Part shown: positions 7,659-14,282 of the stretch, piece by piece
Numbering within the stretch: position 1 is the first letter of the stretch
Layout: every line of letters begins with the position of its first letter
Virus record (IMG/VR): IMGVR_UViG_3300030105_000473
Coordinates: 1-38,803 of that record
Direction: 5' to 3' (one strand)
Origin: a virus
DNA: 38,803 bases
The notes under the pieces: generated by a model
Told to the model about the DNA's origin: nothing
The model's database searches: none
Seen by the model: the letters and a program-made list of their open reading frames with translations, nothing else
Made by a program: the position numbers and the translations under genes

Positions 7659-7949
7659 TTAAATAGTCCTTACTTTTAGTGAATAAATGTCCATTCTGTT
7701 TAACGCCCTAAATGCTGCGCCTCCGCGAATTGAACTAATATCATAAGTTGGCATCACATCGCTATGACTAACGACTCTAGAAAGTTCGTACTCAAAGCGA
7801 GTATTAAATACATTGGTCACATTGGCGATGAACGTAACCTTCTGAACAAACTTCTCAATCTTATTACCTTTAATCTTTGTCCAAGGCTTGCTCATGGTGA
7901 TCCTTACTAGATCGTTAGCCTTTAAAGTGTCTGCATTGATTTCGTTCAT
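7659..7949 (-). CDS. Hypothetical protein (96 aa), first of the small-gene block
   Basis: Starts MNEINADTLKANDLVRITMS behind GGAGCATCAA. The early part (LKANDLVRITM, then FVQKVTFIANVTNVFNTRFEY) suggests a small beta-barrel fold such as an SH3-like or OB-like domain, but no family is recognised. It is the first gene downstream of the internal promoter at 7987-8016 and heads the block of small genes that runs to the SleB-type hydrolase. Confidence 0.6.
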   Translation of the reverse strand: MNEINADTLKANDLVRITMSKPWTKIKGNKIEKFVQKVTFIANVTNVFNTRFEYELSRVVSHSDVMPTYDISSIRGGAAFRALNRMDIYSLKVRTI

Positions 7950-7986
7950 TTGATGCTCCGTTTCGTTATTTACTTAACTTAGGATC

Positions 7987-8016
7987 ATTATATACCTTGC
8001 AAGGTAAGATTGTACA
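7987..8016 (-). promoter_or_regulatory. Internal promoter with 14-bp palindromic operator
   Basis: On the minus strand a perfect TATAAT (7992-7987) lies 18 bases from TGTACA (8016-8011, 4 of 6 to TTGACA). The whole spacer core, 7993-8006, is a perfect palindrome, TACCTTGCAAGGTA. The -10 box overlaps the stop of the VRR-NUC gene and about 40 bases of leader precede the next start. A dimeric repressor bound in the spacer would block this promoter. The box identities are visible in the sequence. Its activity is inferred. Confidence 0.55.
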
Positions 8017-8422
8017 CCTTTTTCGCAAATTCTTTTGCACTATCTGCACCTTTACATACAAAAGTCTTATGACCAATGCTTTCCAAGTAGGCCAGCCAGT
8101 CCTTCTGCTTCTCGCTAACGCTGCCTCCTTTAGACCTTTTCATCTCTATCCATGTATTCCATGCTGGAATAAAAAGATCGGGAACGCCAGCAGAAACACC
8201 TTCGGCCTTTAACCTAGCGCCAGCGCTCTGGGATCGAGCCTCGCCATTAGGAATAGCAAATATCCTAACGTCTGGATAAGTTCGCCTGAACCACTGTATA
8301 AATGCAACCTGTTCTTGGTGCTCAGTAGGAATCTTTAAAACGGGATTATCGGTAGCCACTCCTCGCACTGGTTTAGTTGTTGAGCGAAATCTTCTGGCGG
8401 TGCGATTAAATACTCTTGGCAT
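7988..8422 (-). CDS. VRR-NUC domain nuclease
   Basis: A 144-residue protein. Residues from about 35 onward match the VRR-NUC branch of PD-(D/E)XK nucleases: EHQEQVAFIQWFRRTYPDV, then IPNGEAR, GVPDLFIP (the PD) and IEMKRSKGG (the ExK). Such stand-alone phage VRR-NUC proteins are thought to act in repair, recombination or Holliday-junction processing. The ATG at 8422 has GAGGAAGGACT upstream. No usable start lies after residue 30, so the first 88 bases genuinely overlap the upstream Cys-rich gene in another frame. Confidence 0.88.
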   Translation of the reverse strand: MPRVFNRTARRFRSTTKPVRGVATDNPVLKIPTEHQEQVAFIQWFRRTYPDVRIFAIPNGEARSQSAGARLKAEGVSAGVPDLFIPAWNTWIEMKRSKGGSVSEKQKDWLAYLESIGHKTFVCKGADSAKEFAKKVYNLTLQGI

Positions 8423-8538
8423 AGTCCTTCCTCACTATAACTGTCACAGGTGTGACAACATTTAGGCTCGTTCATGTCATAAAATGCTTCAACTTTAGCA
8501 TAATAATCCTTAACTATTTTAGGCTGCAGATGTCGCAT
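8335..8538 (-). CDS. Cys-rich small protein, probable zinc binder (67 aa)
   Basis: Starts MRHLQPKIVKDYYAKVEAF with AAGGAG 5 bases upstream. It overlaps the helicase end by 20 bases. The central CCHTCDSYSEEGLCQ followed by QCEEW near the C-terminus gives a C-x2-C-x8-C-x16-C type arrangement seen in many small phage proteins that read C-x2-C-x-(Y/F)-x(n)-C then CxxW before IPF. These are assumed to be structural zinc fingers of unknown role. Its last 88 bases overlap the VRR-NUC gene. Confidence 0.72.
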   Translation of the reverse strand: MRHLQPKIVKDYYAKVEAFYDMNEPKCCHTCDSYSEEGLCQEYLIAPPEDFAQQLNQCEEWLPIIPF

Positions 8539-10126
8539 AATTTCTCCTTATAATGTTGAAATACCTTCCGTTCTTTTCGTAATCAATCTCGACTGGTGGA
8601 ACTGCTTGATTAAACGCCACTGAGGCTTGATGTAAGCCGTTTGCAGCAACTAACTCTGCATGGCACCCACTTGCATGAGCAATCGTATTAATCTGCCCTA
8701 GAGCCTTTTGTCCAGCGTATCCGCTGTGAAGCACACAGAAGTATTCGCTGATCGGCTTATCGCTGAGAGATGGTCCGAAATAAGTAGCTTTGAGCATGTC
8801 ATTGCCAGCCCGGCTCGTGTACTCGCTCCATTCCCAGCTTGCCACCGACATCTTTAGTTCACTGTCAGTGCCCATTATGCAATCATCACGAAGTTGCATA
8901 AGAGGTTTGTTATCGCTCTCTGGAAATTCGTAGCCACAGGCTGGGCAAACCATAACAGATATGTGGACGATCTCATGACAATTGTCACACACTTTAACCG
9001 GGGCTTCGCCTGTGCCGCTGCCTGACTTTTGTGGTGGTCGAACTCTCACTATGGGGCCGTGTGTATAAATGTTGCCAGCAAAGTCTAAGACCATGCAGTG
9101 GTCAACATGGCTCTTGGGTCTAAGCCCACGCCCAGCCATTTGCATATAAAGGGCAGGAGACATCGTAGGCCGAAGCATTACGATTAAGTCAATGTCAGGA
9201 AAGTCAAAGCCAGTGGTCAACACGTTAGCGTTAGTCAGTGCCCGGATCTCACCAGCCTTGAATTGCCTAATCATTTCGGCACGTTCTCCTACTGGCGTTT
9301 TACCGGTGACACACGCTGCCTTGATGCCCTGATCATTTAAGCCCTGGGCAATGTTCTCTGCATGAGAGATACCTGTGCAAAAGAACAGCCAGTGCCTGCA
9401 CTCTACTGCCCTGCTCATCACTTCCTGAATCACTTGATGGTTGGTTTCGTAGTTATCTACTGCGGCTTGAAGCTCTGACTCAATGTACTCACCGCCACGT
9501 TTGTGAACGCCGTCAACATTCAATCGTGTCTCGGTGCTTTTGCTGTGCATGGTAGACAAGTGACCCTTGTGGACCAGTTCCTCAATAGTCACAGGCTCAA
9601 TGCGGTCATCAAACAGGGCACCATCCTCGTCTATATAGCCATGGCCAAGTCTAAATGGCGTGGCTGTTAGCCCAATGACCCTAAGATGAGGATTAATATC
9701 AAATAGCTGCTTGATCAAATCTCGGTAGCCTCCCTCTTCTTTGTGTGAAATCAAGTGGCACTCATCGACTATAATTAAGTCAACGTGCCCAATGTCTGGC
9801 GCACGTTTACGAATAGATTGAATGCCAGCAAATGTAATTGGCTCTGATAGATTTTTCTGTCTAAGCCCGGCGCTGTAGATGCCCATGGGGGCACCTTGCC
9901 AGTGCTCACGCATTTTACTGGCGTTCTGTTGAATCAATTCTTTTACATGAGTGAGCATCAACACTCTTGTCTCTGGCCATTGAGTTAACGCATCTTTGCA
10001 TAGCTCGGCCACAATGTGACTTTTACCACTGCCTGTAGGTAGTACCAAGCAAGGGTTGCCTTGGTTGTTTCTTAACCAATCGTAGAGCAGGTCAATGGAT
10101 CGCTGCTGATATTCTCTTAGTTTCAT
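8519..10126 (-). CDS. SF2 DEAD/DEAH-like helicase
   Basis: A 535-residue superfamily 2 helicase. Q-like LREYQQRSI is at residues 3-11, motif I PTGSGKS at 30-36, motif II DECH at 121-124 and motif III TATP at about 154. The second RecA domain carries TTGFDFPDIDL and motif VI QMAGRGLRPK. A four-cysteine zinc ribbon follows (VCDNCHEI, then VCPACGYEF), plus a C-terminal extension. It likely unwinds or remodels DNA during replication or recombination. The ATG at 10126 is preceded by AGAGGG and gives a standard N-terminus. A longer open frame begins inside the upstream gene. It lies 4 bases from the upstream stop. Confidence 0.92.
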   Translation of the reverse strand: MKLREYQQRSIDLLYDWLRNNQGNPCLVLPTGSGKSHIVAELCKDALTQWPETRVLMLTHVKELIQQNASKMREHWQGAPMGIYSAGLRQKNLSEPITFAGIQSIRKRAPDIGHVDLIIVDECHLISHKEEGGYRDLIKQLFDINPHLRVIGLTATPFRLGHGYIDEDGALFDDRIEPVTIEELVHKGHLSTMHSKSTETRLNVDGVHKRGGEYIESELQAAVDNYETNHQVIQEVMSRAVECRHWLFFCTGISHAENIAQGLNDQGIKAACVTGKTPVGERAEMIRQFKAGEIRALTNANVLTTGFDFPDIDLIVMLRPTMSPALYMQMAGRGLRPKSHVDHCMVLDFAGNIYTHGPIVRVRPPQKSGSGTGEAPVKVCDNCHEIVHISVMVCPACGYEFPESDNKPLMQLRDDCIMGTDSELKMSVASWEWSEYTSRAGNDMLKATYFGPSLSDKPISEYFCVLHSGYAGQKALGQINTIAHASGCHAELVAANGLHQASVAFNQAVPPVEIDYEKNGRYFNIIRRNYATSAA

Positions 10127-10130
10127 AAGT

Positions 10131-10988
10131 CTAACCCTCTTCAAATAAATCACCTTGACACCCAAAGACTTCGCAACTTTCAGCGCAGCCACCATTATTT
10201 CCTCGCATTCTCAAAAGAATCTCGTCTTTACTAACGTCTGCAAATGAATCCTGGGCGCTTTTAAATGTGTTATTGCCGCGATACATAATCAAAGGATCAG
10301 TAACTCTTGTATCAATAATTCGTATAGGTTGAGTGTTTAGCATATCCCAAAACTCAGCCGCTAATTCTGGCTCGTCAATTGCAGCAAGGGCTATCTTGTT
10401 GACTCCTTTCTTGATGCAAAAAACACAGTTGCCTAGCCATTCATCAATTCCTAAGTCAAATGGCTGAGTCTTCCAAAAACCTAAAATGTCTTGCTTATCC
10501 ATAGGTGATATTTCAGCCAAAAATCTGTAACCCTTTTTAGGCTTTAATCGCCTTGGCTCGTCAATCCTAATGCCAAGCCATGAGGTGTAATTGTTGCGCC
10601 CAAAAGTTTCATCACAGTATTTTTTATAAGGCGCTGTTTTCATTCGATCTGTACACATTGCTCCGTGAATAAATGGCGTGGAGTAACACTTCATCATTTC
10701 TTTCCAGGGGCCGTAATCATCACAAATATCATCAATACTTACTTCTTTATACTTTGGGCCAATGCCAACCTCTGTAGTCATTACCGCCCTAATACAAACT
10801 AAATCTATTTCAAAATGACTAACAACCTGTCTAATAAATTCGTATGTCTTGGGATGCTCTGCGCCTGTGTCCATAAAAACATACTTGACGTTATTAATAA
10901 GCCCTTGAGACACCATTGTCTGTATTCGATAAATCATGTACGCAGACGTTCGTCCTCCGCTAAAGCTAACTACGTTATATTCATTCAT
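10131..10988 (-). CDS. PAPS-reductase-like PP-loop protein
   Basis: A 285-residue protein of the phosphoadenosine-phosphosulfate reductase/ATP-pyrophosphatase superfamily. The N-terminal VVSFSGGRTSAYM is the PP-loop, FMDTGAEHPKT follows at the second strand, and CTDRMKTAPYKKY and GIRIDEPRRL are conserved further on. WLGNCVFCIKKG gives a Cys pair, and three Cys lie near the C-terminus (CAESCEVFGC), which may bind an Fe-S cluster. Phage members are common and are suspected to act in sulfur-dependent modification of nucleic acid rather than sulfate assimilation, but that is unproven here. It overlaps the methyltransferase by 8 bases. Confidence 0.85.
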   Translation of the reverse strand: MNEYNVVSFSGGRTSAYMIYRIQTMVSQGLINNVKYVFMDTGAEHPKTYEFIRQVVSHFEIDLVCIRAVMTTEVGIGPKYKEVSIDDICDDYGPWKEMMKCYSTPFIHGAMCTDRMKTAPYKKYCDETFGRNNYTSWLGIRIDEPRRLKPKKGYRFLAEISPMDKQDILGFWKTQPFDLGIDEWLGNCVFCIKKGVNKIALAAIDEPELAAEFWDMLNTQPIRIIDTRVTDPLIMYRGNNTFKSAQDSFADVSKDEILLRMRGNNGGCAESCEVFGCQGDLFEEG

Positions 10989-12282
10989 GTTGCATTTTTC
11001 CGTTTTTTGATTCTAATTCCTTTGATAAAACCATCCAAGCTTTAGCGGCAGTTTGAGGCACTACTCCGTTTCCCAAGAGTCTAATCCGGTCCACCCGGTC
11101 GGCACACCCATCAACCACTCGACCCAGTCGGGGTTCAAGTGGCCAGAGACTATGTCCACTCCCACTCCCCCAATTGCTGCGTTCGGAAGCGCATCGAATC
11201 TCCTGCTCTTGCCGTCCTTGCGCGTCAATGCATTTTCCTTGTAACCGCCCTTCCAGTCTCTCGTTGTTGGAGTTGGTAACATTTCCTGATCGAAAACTAT
11301 TGCCGTCAGATTGTTCTGATGATTGTCTCGCATCTTCTTTGTCGCCTTGTCCGAGTCCTGAACTGTTGGTGTCGGCCACATCTTCACTGCAGTCGCTAAC
11401 CCGTCCCCACTCGTTTTGCTCATTCCTTTTTGATTGTAATTCCCATGAACTGTCGGCGTAGGCCAAGCTCCCCTCTCTGCTATCTGATCGTTTAGGTTTG
11501 CTGACCATCCCCTCTCGACTCCATGAATTCCTCCCTTCCAGTCTCTTGCCATAGGAGTTGCCCACTGAGCTGGCTCTCTCACTATCACTTCTGTCTCCAA
11601 GCGCTTCTTCGGATTTCCCAGTTCTATCTCTTTCTGAGATGGACCATTCACTGAACTGACTCTCGGTGTTGGCCAATCGGCTTCCGCTCTGCCCACGCTC
11701 CGACTTAATCCTGCCTGCAGGCTGTTTATCTCGCAGTGTGGAGTCTTGTTCGCATCGTTGACCGCTGGCGTACCCCATGATGTAGACTCGCTTTCTCTGA
11801 TGAGGAGCGCCGACTTCACGCGCTGAGAATATTCCCCACGCCGTTTTATAACCAAGGCTTTCCAAGTCGCTAATGACTTCTCTGAGTCCAAGACTGATGT
11901 GTCCTTCGACATTTTCAAAAAAACATCGAACAGGTCTAACTGCTCGGATGATGTCGCAGATGTAGGGCCAGAGGTGTCTGGGGTCTTCTTCTCCAAGTCG
12001 ATTTCCAGCGGAGCTAAAAGGTTGGCAGGGATAACCGCCAGTGAGGATGTCAACTCGGTCTCGAAATGGCTCCACTGGCAAGGTTTTAAGATTCGACCAC
12101 ACAGGTGCGGCATCCATTTTATTCGCTTCCATCTTGGTAACCAAGTTCGCAATGGCGAAGGCTTCGATCTCCACATGAGCGATGACTCGATGTTCAACTC
12201 CTGCAAGGTCAAGTCCTCTTTCGACTCCACCATATCCTGTACATAAGGAGAGGACAGTTGGTAATTTTTGGGTAGTATCCAC
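10981..12282 (-). CDS. DNA C5-cytosine methyltransferase
   Basis: A 433-residue C5-MTase. Motif I is LCTGYGGVERGLDLAG, motif IV is GGYPCQPFSSAG with catalytic C86, motif VI is FFENVEGH at 121-128, motif VIII is PHQRKRVYIMG, and motifs IX-X are DRIRLLGNGVVPQTAA. Between VIII and IX lies an Asn/Ser/Arg/Gly-rich stretch of about 200 residues with repeated LANTES/VADTNSS-like units in place of an ordinary target recognition domain. The start is GTG (ATGTG, shared with the overlapping frame) behind AAGGA. It probably protects phage DNA from host restriction or marks it. Its DNA is shared with the 407-codon frame. Confidence 0.9.
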   Translation of the reverse strand: MDTTQKLPTVLSLCTGYGGVERGLDLAGVEHRVIAHVEIEAFAIANLVTKMEANKMDAAPVWSNLKTLPVEPFRDRVDILTGGYPCQPFSSAGNRLGEEDPRHLWPYICDIIRAVRPVRCFFENVEGHISLGLREVISDLESLGYKTAWGIFSAREVGAPHQRKRVYIMGYASGQRCEQDSTLRDKQPAGRIKSERGQSGSRLANTESQFSEWSISERDRTGKSEEALGDRSDSERASSVGNSYGKRLEGRNSWSREGMVSKPKRSDSREGSLAYADSSWELQSKRNEQNEWGRVSDCSEDVADTNSSGLGQGDKEDARQSSEQSDGNSFRSGNVTNSNNERLEGRLQGKCIDAQGRQEQEIRCASERSNWGSGSGHSLWPLEPRLGRVVDGCADRVDRIRLLGNGVVPQTAAKAWMVLSKELESKNGKMQHE

Positions 12283-12284
12283 AT
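11061..12284 (-). CDS. Overlapping frame within the methyltransferase, WPTP-repeat protein
   Basis: A 407-codon frame on the same strand, entirely overlapping the methyltransferase. The nominal ATG is at 12284, two bases before the methyltransferase GTG, and both share AAGGA. From about residue 115 it reads like a known phage protein type: SSEQLDLFDVFLKMSKDTS, TWKALVIKRRGEYSQRVKSA, six W-(P/A/G)-TP-like repeats (WPTPTVHGN, WPTPTVQDS, LPTPTTRDWKGG and others) and LNPDWVEWLMGVPTGWT near the end. I recall such proteins being annotated as methylase-associated in phages. The first about 110 residues look like shadow sequence, so the real product may begin internally. Function unknown. Confidence 0.55.
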   Translation of the reverse strand: MWILPKNYQLSSPYVQDMVESKEDLTLQELNIESSLMWRSKPSPLRTWLPRWKRIKWMPHLCGRILKPCQWSHFETELTSSLAVIPANLLAPLEIDLEKKTPDTSGPTSATSSEQLDLFDVFLKMSKDTSVLDSEKSLATWKALVIKRRGEYSQRVKSALLIRESESTSWGTPAVNDANKTPHCEINSLQAGLSRSVGRAEADWPTPRVSSVNGPSQKEIELGNPKKRLETEVIVREPAQWATPMARDWKGGIHGVERGWSANLNDQIAERGAWPTPTVHGNYNQKGMSKTSGDGLATAVKMWPTPTVQDSDKATKKMRDNHQNNLTAIVFDQEMLPTPTTRDWKGGYKENALTRKDGKSRRFDALPNAAIGGVGVDIVSGHLNPDWVEWLMGVPTGWTGLDSWETE

Positions 12285-12297
12285 TTATTTTTCCTTT

Positions 12298-13305
12298 TTA
12301 TTCAACTATTCTGCCGTTAAAAGAAGCTCTTAATTCGTCAGCATCACCACTCGCACAAAGGCCAGGGTTTGCTATAATTTCTTGACCGCTGTATCCAGAC
12401 TCGCCATTTAAAACTTCTTTGCCGTTGATGATATAAATGGCTTCCCACTCGCTATCAGCTTCTTTGCGTTTATAAGGCACTAGATCCGGGTGGATAGTGT
12501 GACTATCGCAGCCAGTTCGCTGATAGTCTAGTGGGATATTGTCTGAGTTGTGTCGCTCACAGCGCCATGTTGAATCTGATTTTGCGGTAACGTGGGCACA
12601 GGTTCTGCAGTTACCTTGCTGAGTTGGCTCACTTTCGTGACAGAATGAGTAAGCCGCGCAGAACTTGCACAAGTACCAAGCTTTGCTGGCGCCTGTGCAT
12701 GGCTCTGGCAGTCTATCGGATAGAGCTATACGCTTGCCTCTGGCCACAGCTTTCTTAGCCACATCAATGTCGAACCTGACACGCTCTGTATGCAACCTAT
12801 CATCGTCCTTGCAAACAGCAACGTACAACGCTCGCTTTAACTTTAACCCTAACATATACACTTGCATCTGCACGTAGTGCATGGGTTTAGATGCCTGAAC
12901 GCCTTTTGATAGGTCGTTAAAGCTTTTTTTGCTGTGAGTTTTAAACTCAGCAACATGAGGAGTATTTTCTGCAGTGGGCACTCCGTGATGAATAACGCCA
13001 TCAACGCTGCCCGATACGTGTGAGCCAAAGTCTACGTGATCTTGGCTACCATCTATGTCTATTCCGATGGATCTTAGGTCTGAGATAATCTGTGGCTCTT
13101 CTAAATGACCGCGCCTAAATAGTCGCAAAATGCGGCCATCAAACTTCTCCACGACAGCCCAGCGAAAAGATAGCCATAGCCATCTGTCGCAATGATGGCC
13201 AAGTGTAGAGCAACCTAAATGCGGCCTTGGTGGCTCTTGTCTCTCTTGATGCGCTTGATCAATTAGACTAGCAATGGGCTGGCTTGGTAGGTTAATTAGT
13301 GCCAT
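12298..13305 (-). CDS. PD-(D/E)XK exonuclease, Cas4/RecB-like
   Basis: A 335-residue nuclease. GSVDGVI followed by HVAEFKTHSKKSF gives the D...ExK active site, and YVQMQVYML matches the RecB motif Q-x3-Y. A C-terminal cysteine group (YLCKFCAAYSFC, then CRTCAHV and C) resembles the Fe-S or zinc site of Cas4/AddB-type nucleases. It likely acts as a recombination exonuclease together with the Sak4-like ATPase and DUF669-type protein upstream. I chose the ATG at 13305 (MALINLPSQP) over a TTG two codons earlier. AGGGAG lies 10 bases upstream. Confidence 0.82.
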   Translation of the reverse strand: MALINLPSQPIASLIDQAHQERQEPPRPHLGCSTLGHHCDRWLWLSFRWAVVEKFDGRILRLFRRGHLEEPQIISDLRSIGIDIDGSQDHVDFGSHVSGSVDGVIHHGVPTAENTPHVAEFKTHSKKSFNDLSKGVQASKPMHYVQMQVYMLGLKLKRALYVAVCKDDDRLHTERVRFDIDVAKKAVARGKRIALSDRLPEPCTGASKAWYLCKFCAAYSFCHESEPTQQGNCRTCAHVTAKSDSTWRCERHNSDNIPLDYQRTGCDSHTIHPDLVPYKRKEADSEWEAIYIINGKEVLNGESGYSGQEIIANPGLCASGDADELRASFNGRIVE

Positions 13306-13336
13306 AATCAAATTTCTCCCTTTTGATTGATTAGTT

Positions 13337-13367
13337 GACGGGCTTTTTACAGCCCGTCTTTTTTTTT
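13337..13367 (+). terminator. Intrinsic terminator acting on plus-strand transcripts
   Basis: GACGGGCT, a 6-base loop, AGCCCGTC and then nine T: an 8-bp GC-rich perfect stem with a classic U-tract on the plus strand. All surrounding genes lie on the minus strand, and the minus-strand reading has no T-run after the stem. It is therefore oriented against the operon and would stop antisense transcription. Confidence 0.8.
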
Positions 13368-13373
13368 CAAATA

Positions 13374-13410
13374 AATAACAAAACGCATAAAAAAACTACG
13401 TTTTGTTATT
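13374..13410. repeat. 12-bp inverted repeat downstream of the DUF669-type gene
   Basis: AATAACAAAACG (13374-13385) and its exact reverse complement CGTTTTGTTATT (13399-13410) flank a 13-base A/T-rich loop. It lies 7 bases after the stop of the DUF669-type gene. On the minus strand it is followed by TTATTTG, so it might weakly attenuate or stabilise the operon mRNA. Confidence 0.6.
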
Positions 13411-13416
13411 GGACAT

Positions 13417-13908
13417 TTACTTTTTAGCCCAAGGTGGTGTGCCAGCAGCAACAGGTGCATCTTCTGACTTAGCAGACTTTTTACTGGCCATTGGCACTGC
13501 GCCTCCTTTTACAGCTTTGAATCCGCTCACATCATTAGAGGCGTCATAGCCACCGCTTGCTTCACGGATTTTTACCTTTACCTCAAGATGACCTCCGATC
13601 AACTGATCGGTGTCTTCGACTGAGGGCAGACCAATGGCTCGCATGATCTCACCCAGCTGTTGAATGCCAATGTCTTGAGCCTTCTCATTGGGGTTGCGGA
13701 TATTCAAGTTGCCGAATATCACACGACCTTGGTGAGCTGGACCTAACACATCGTAGCGAATAGCGATGTACTCTCCCGTTCCAGCTTTGGTTTGCTTTAA
13801 TTCCGCAGAGTTGATTGAGACTTCGTACCAACCCGCAGGGATTGGCTCAAAGTTGCTCTCACTTTGTGGAATGTCGTTTGCGTTAAATGCCTGACCTAAA
13901 TTAGCCAT
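13417..13908 (-). CDS. DUF669-family protein, putative ssDNA-binding
   Basis: A 163-residue protein with the DUF669 layout: an early FEPIPAGWYEVSI, then KAGTGEYIAIRYDVLGP, GRVIFGNLNIRNPNEKAQ and GGHLEVKVKI, an OB-like beta-rich core followed by an Ala/Ser/Lys-rich tail ending PPWAKK. DUF669 genes recur in phage replication/recombination modules next to Sak4-like ATPases and are thought to be SSB-like, which fits this neighbourhood. That role is inferred. The start is an ATG 2 bases after the previous stop. Confidence 0.85.
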   Translation of the reverse strand: MANLGQAFNANDIPQSESNFEPIPAGWYEVSINSAELKQTKAGTGEYIAIRYDVLGPAHQGRVIFGNLNIRNPNEKAQDIGIQQLGEIMRAIGLPSVEDTDQLIGGHLEVKVKIREASGGYDASNDVSGFKAVKGGAVPMASKKSAKSEDAPVAAGTPPWAKK

Positions 13909-13910
13909 GA

Positions 13911-14282
13911 TTATGCGTCCTTTTCAATATTAAATGATGGGCGATTAGCTTTCGTAGTGACCGCTCCGAGTAATGCTTCAGTAATGCTTGAGTCGGCAGC
14001 TTTCCAGACTGCCATGTTGATCGTAGGAGTCCATCTAAACAGCGAACCTAAATGCTCGGTTAATCCAGCTTCAGTTGCTAATTCTTGCAGCTTATCGCCA
14101 TCAACCTTGTTAGTTAACCGCTCAACTATTTTCATGTTGTACCCATCGTCATTGATGATGATGGTTCCCTCAAAGTTATGCTCAGAAAAAGTAAAAAAAA
14201 GTTTATCTTCTATTAAGCGTCTTTTTTCGACAGCATGTTTTTCATCAGCCTTTGCGTTTAACCAATCATTATAGATGCTCAC
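13911..14282 (-). CDS. Small recombination-module protein of unknown function (123 aa)
   Basis: Starts MSIYNDWLNAKADEKHAVEK in an ATGA overlap with the Sak4-like gene. The N-terminal helix is charged, a beta-rich middle reads GTIIINDDGYNMKIVERL, and the C-terminus is mixed. Its position between the Sak4-like ATPase and DUF669-type genes is a common phage arrangement and implies a role in the same recombination or replication step. It resembles uncharacterised phage proteins beginning W-L-x-A-K-x-x-E, but I cannot name the domain securely. Confidence 0.65.
   Translation of the reverse strand: MSIYNDWLNAKADEKHAVEKRRLIEDKLFFTFSEHNFEGTIIINDDGYNMKIVERLTNKVDGDKLQELATEAGLTEHLGSLFRWTPTINMAVWKAADSSITEALLGAVTTKANRPSFNIEKDA

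Noticed and set aside
11174-12246. Plus-strand open frames opposite the methyltransferase
   Set aside because: They lack ribosome binding sites and recognisable motifs and appear to result from the low stop density of the repeat-rich insert.
13374-13410. Intrinsic terminator for the DUF669-type gene
   Set aside because: The stem is A/T-rich with a large loop and only a weak T-run, so it is listed as an inverted repeat instead.
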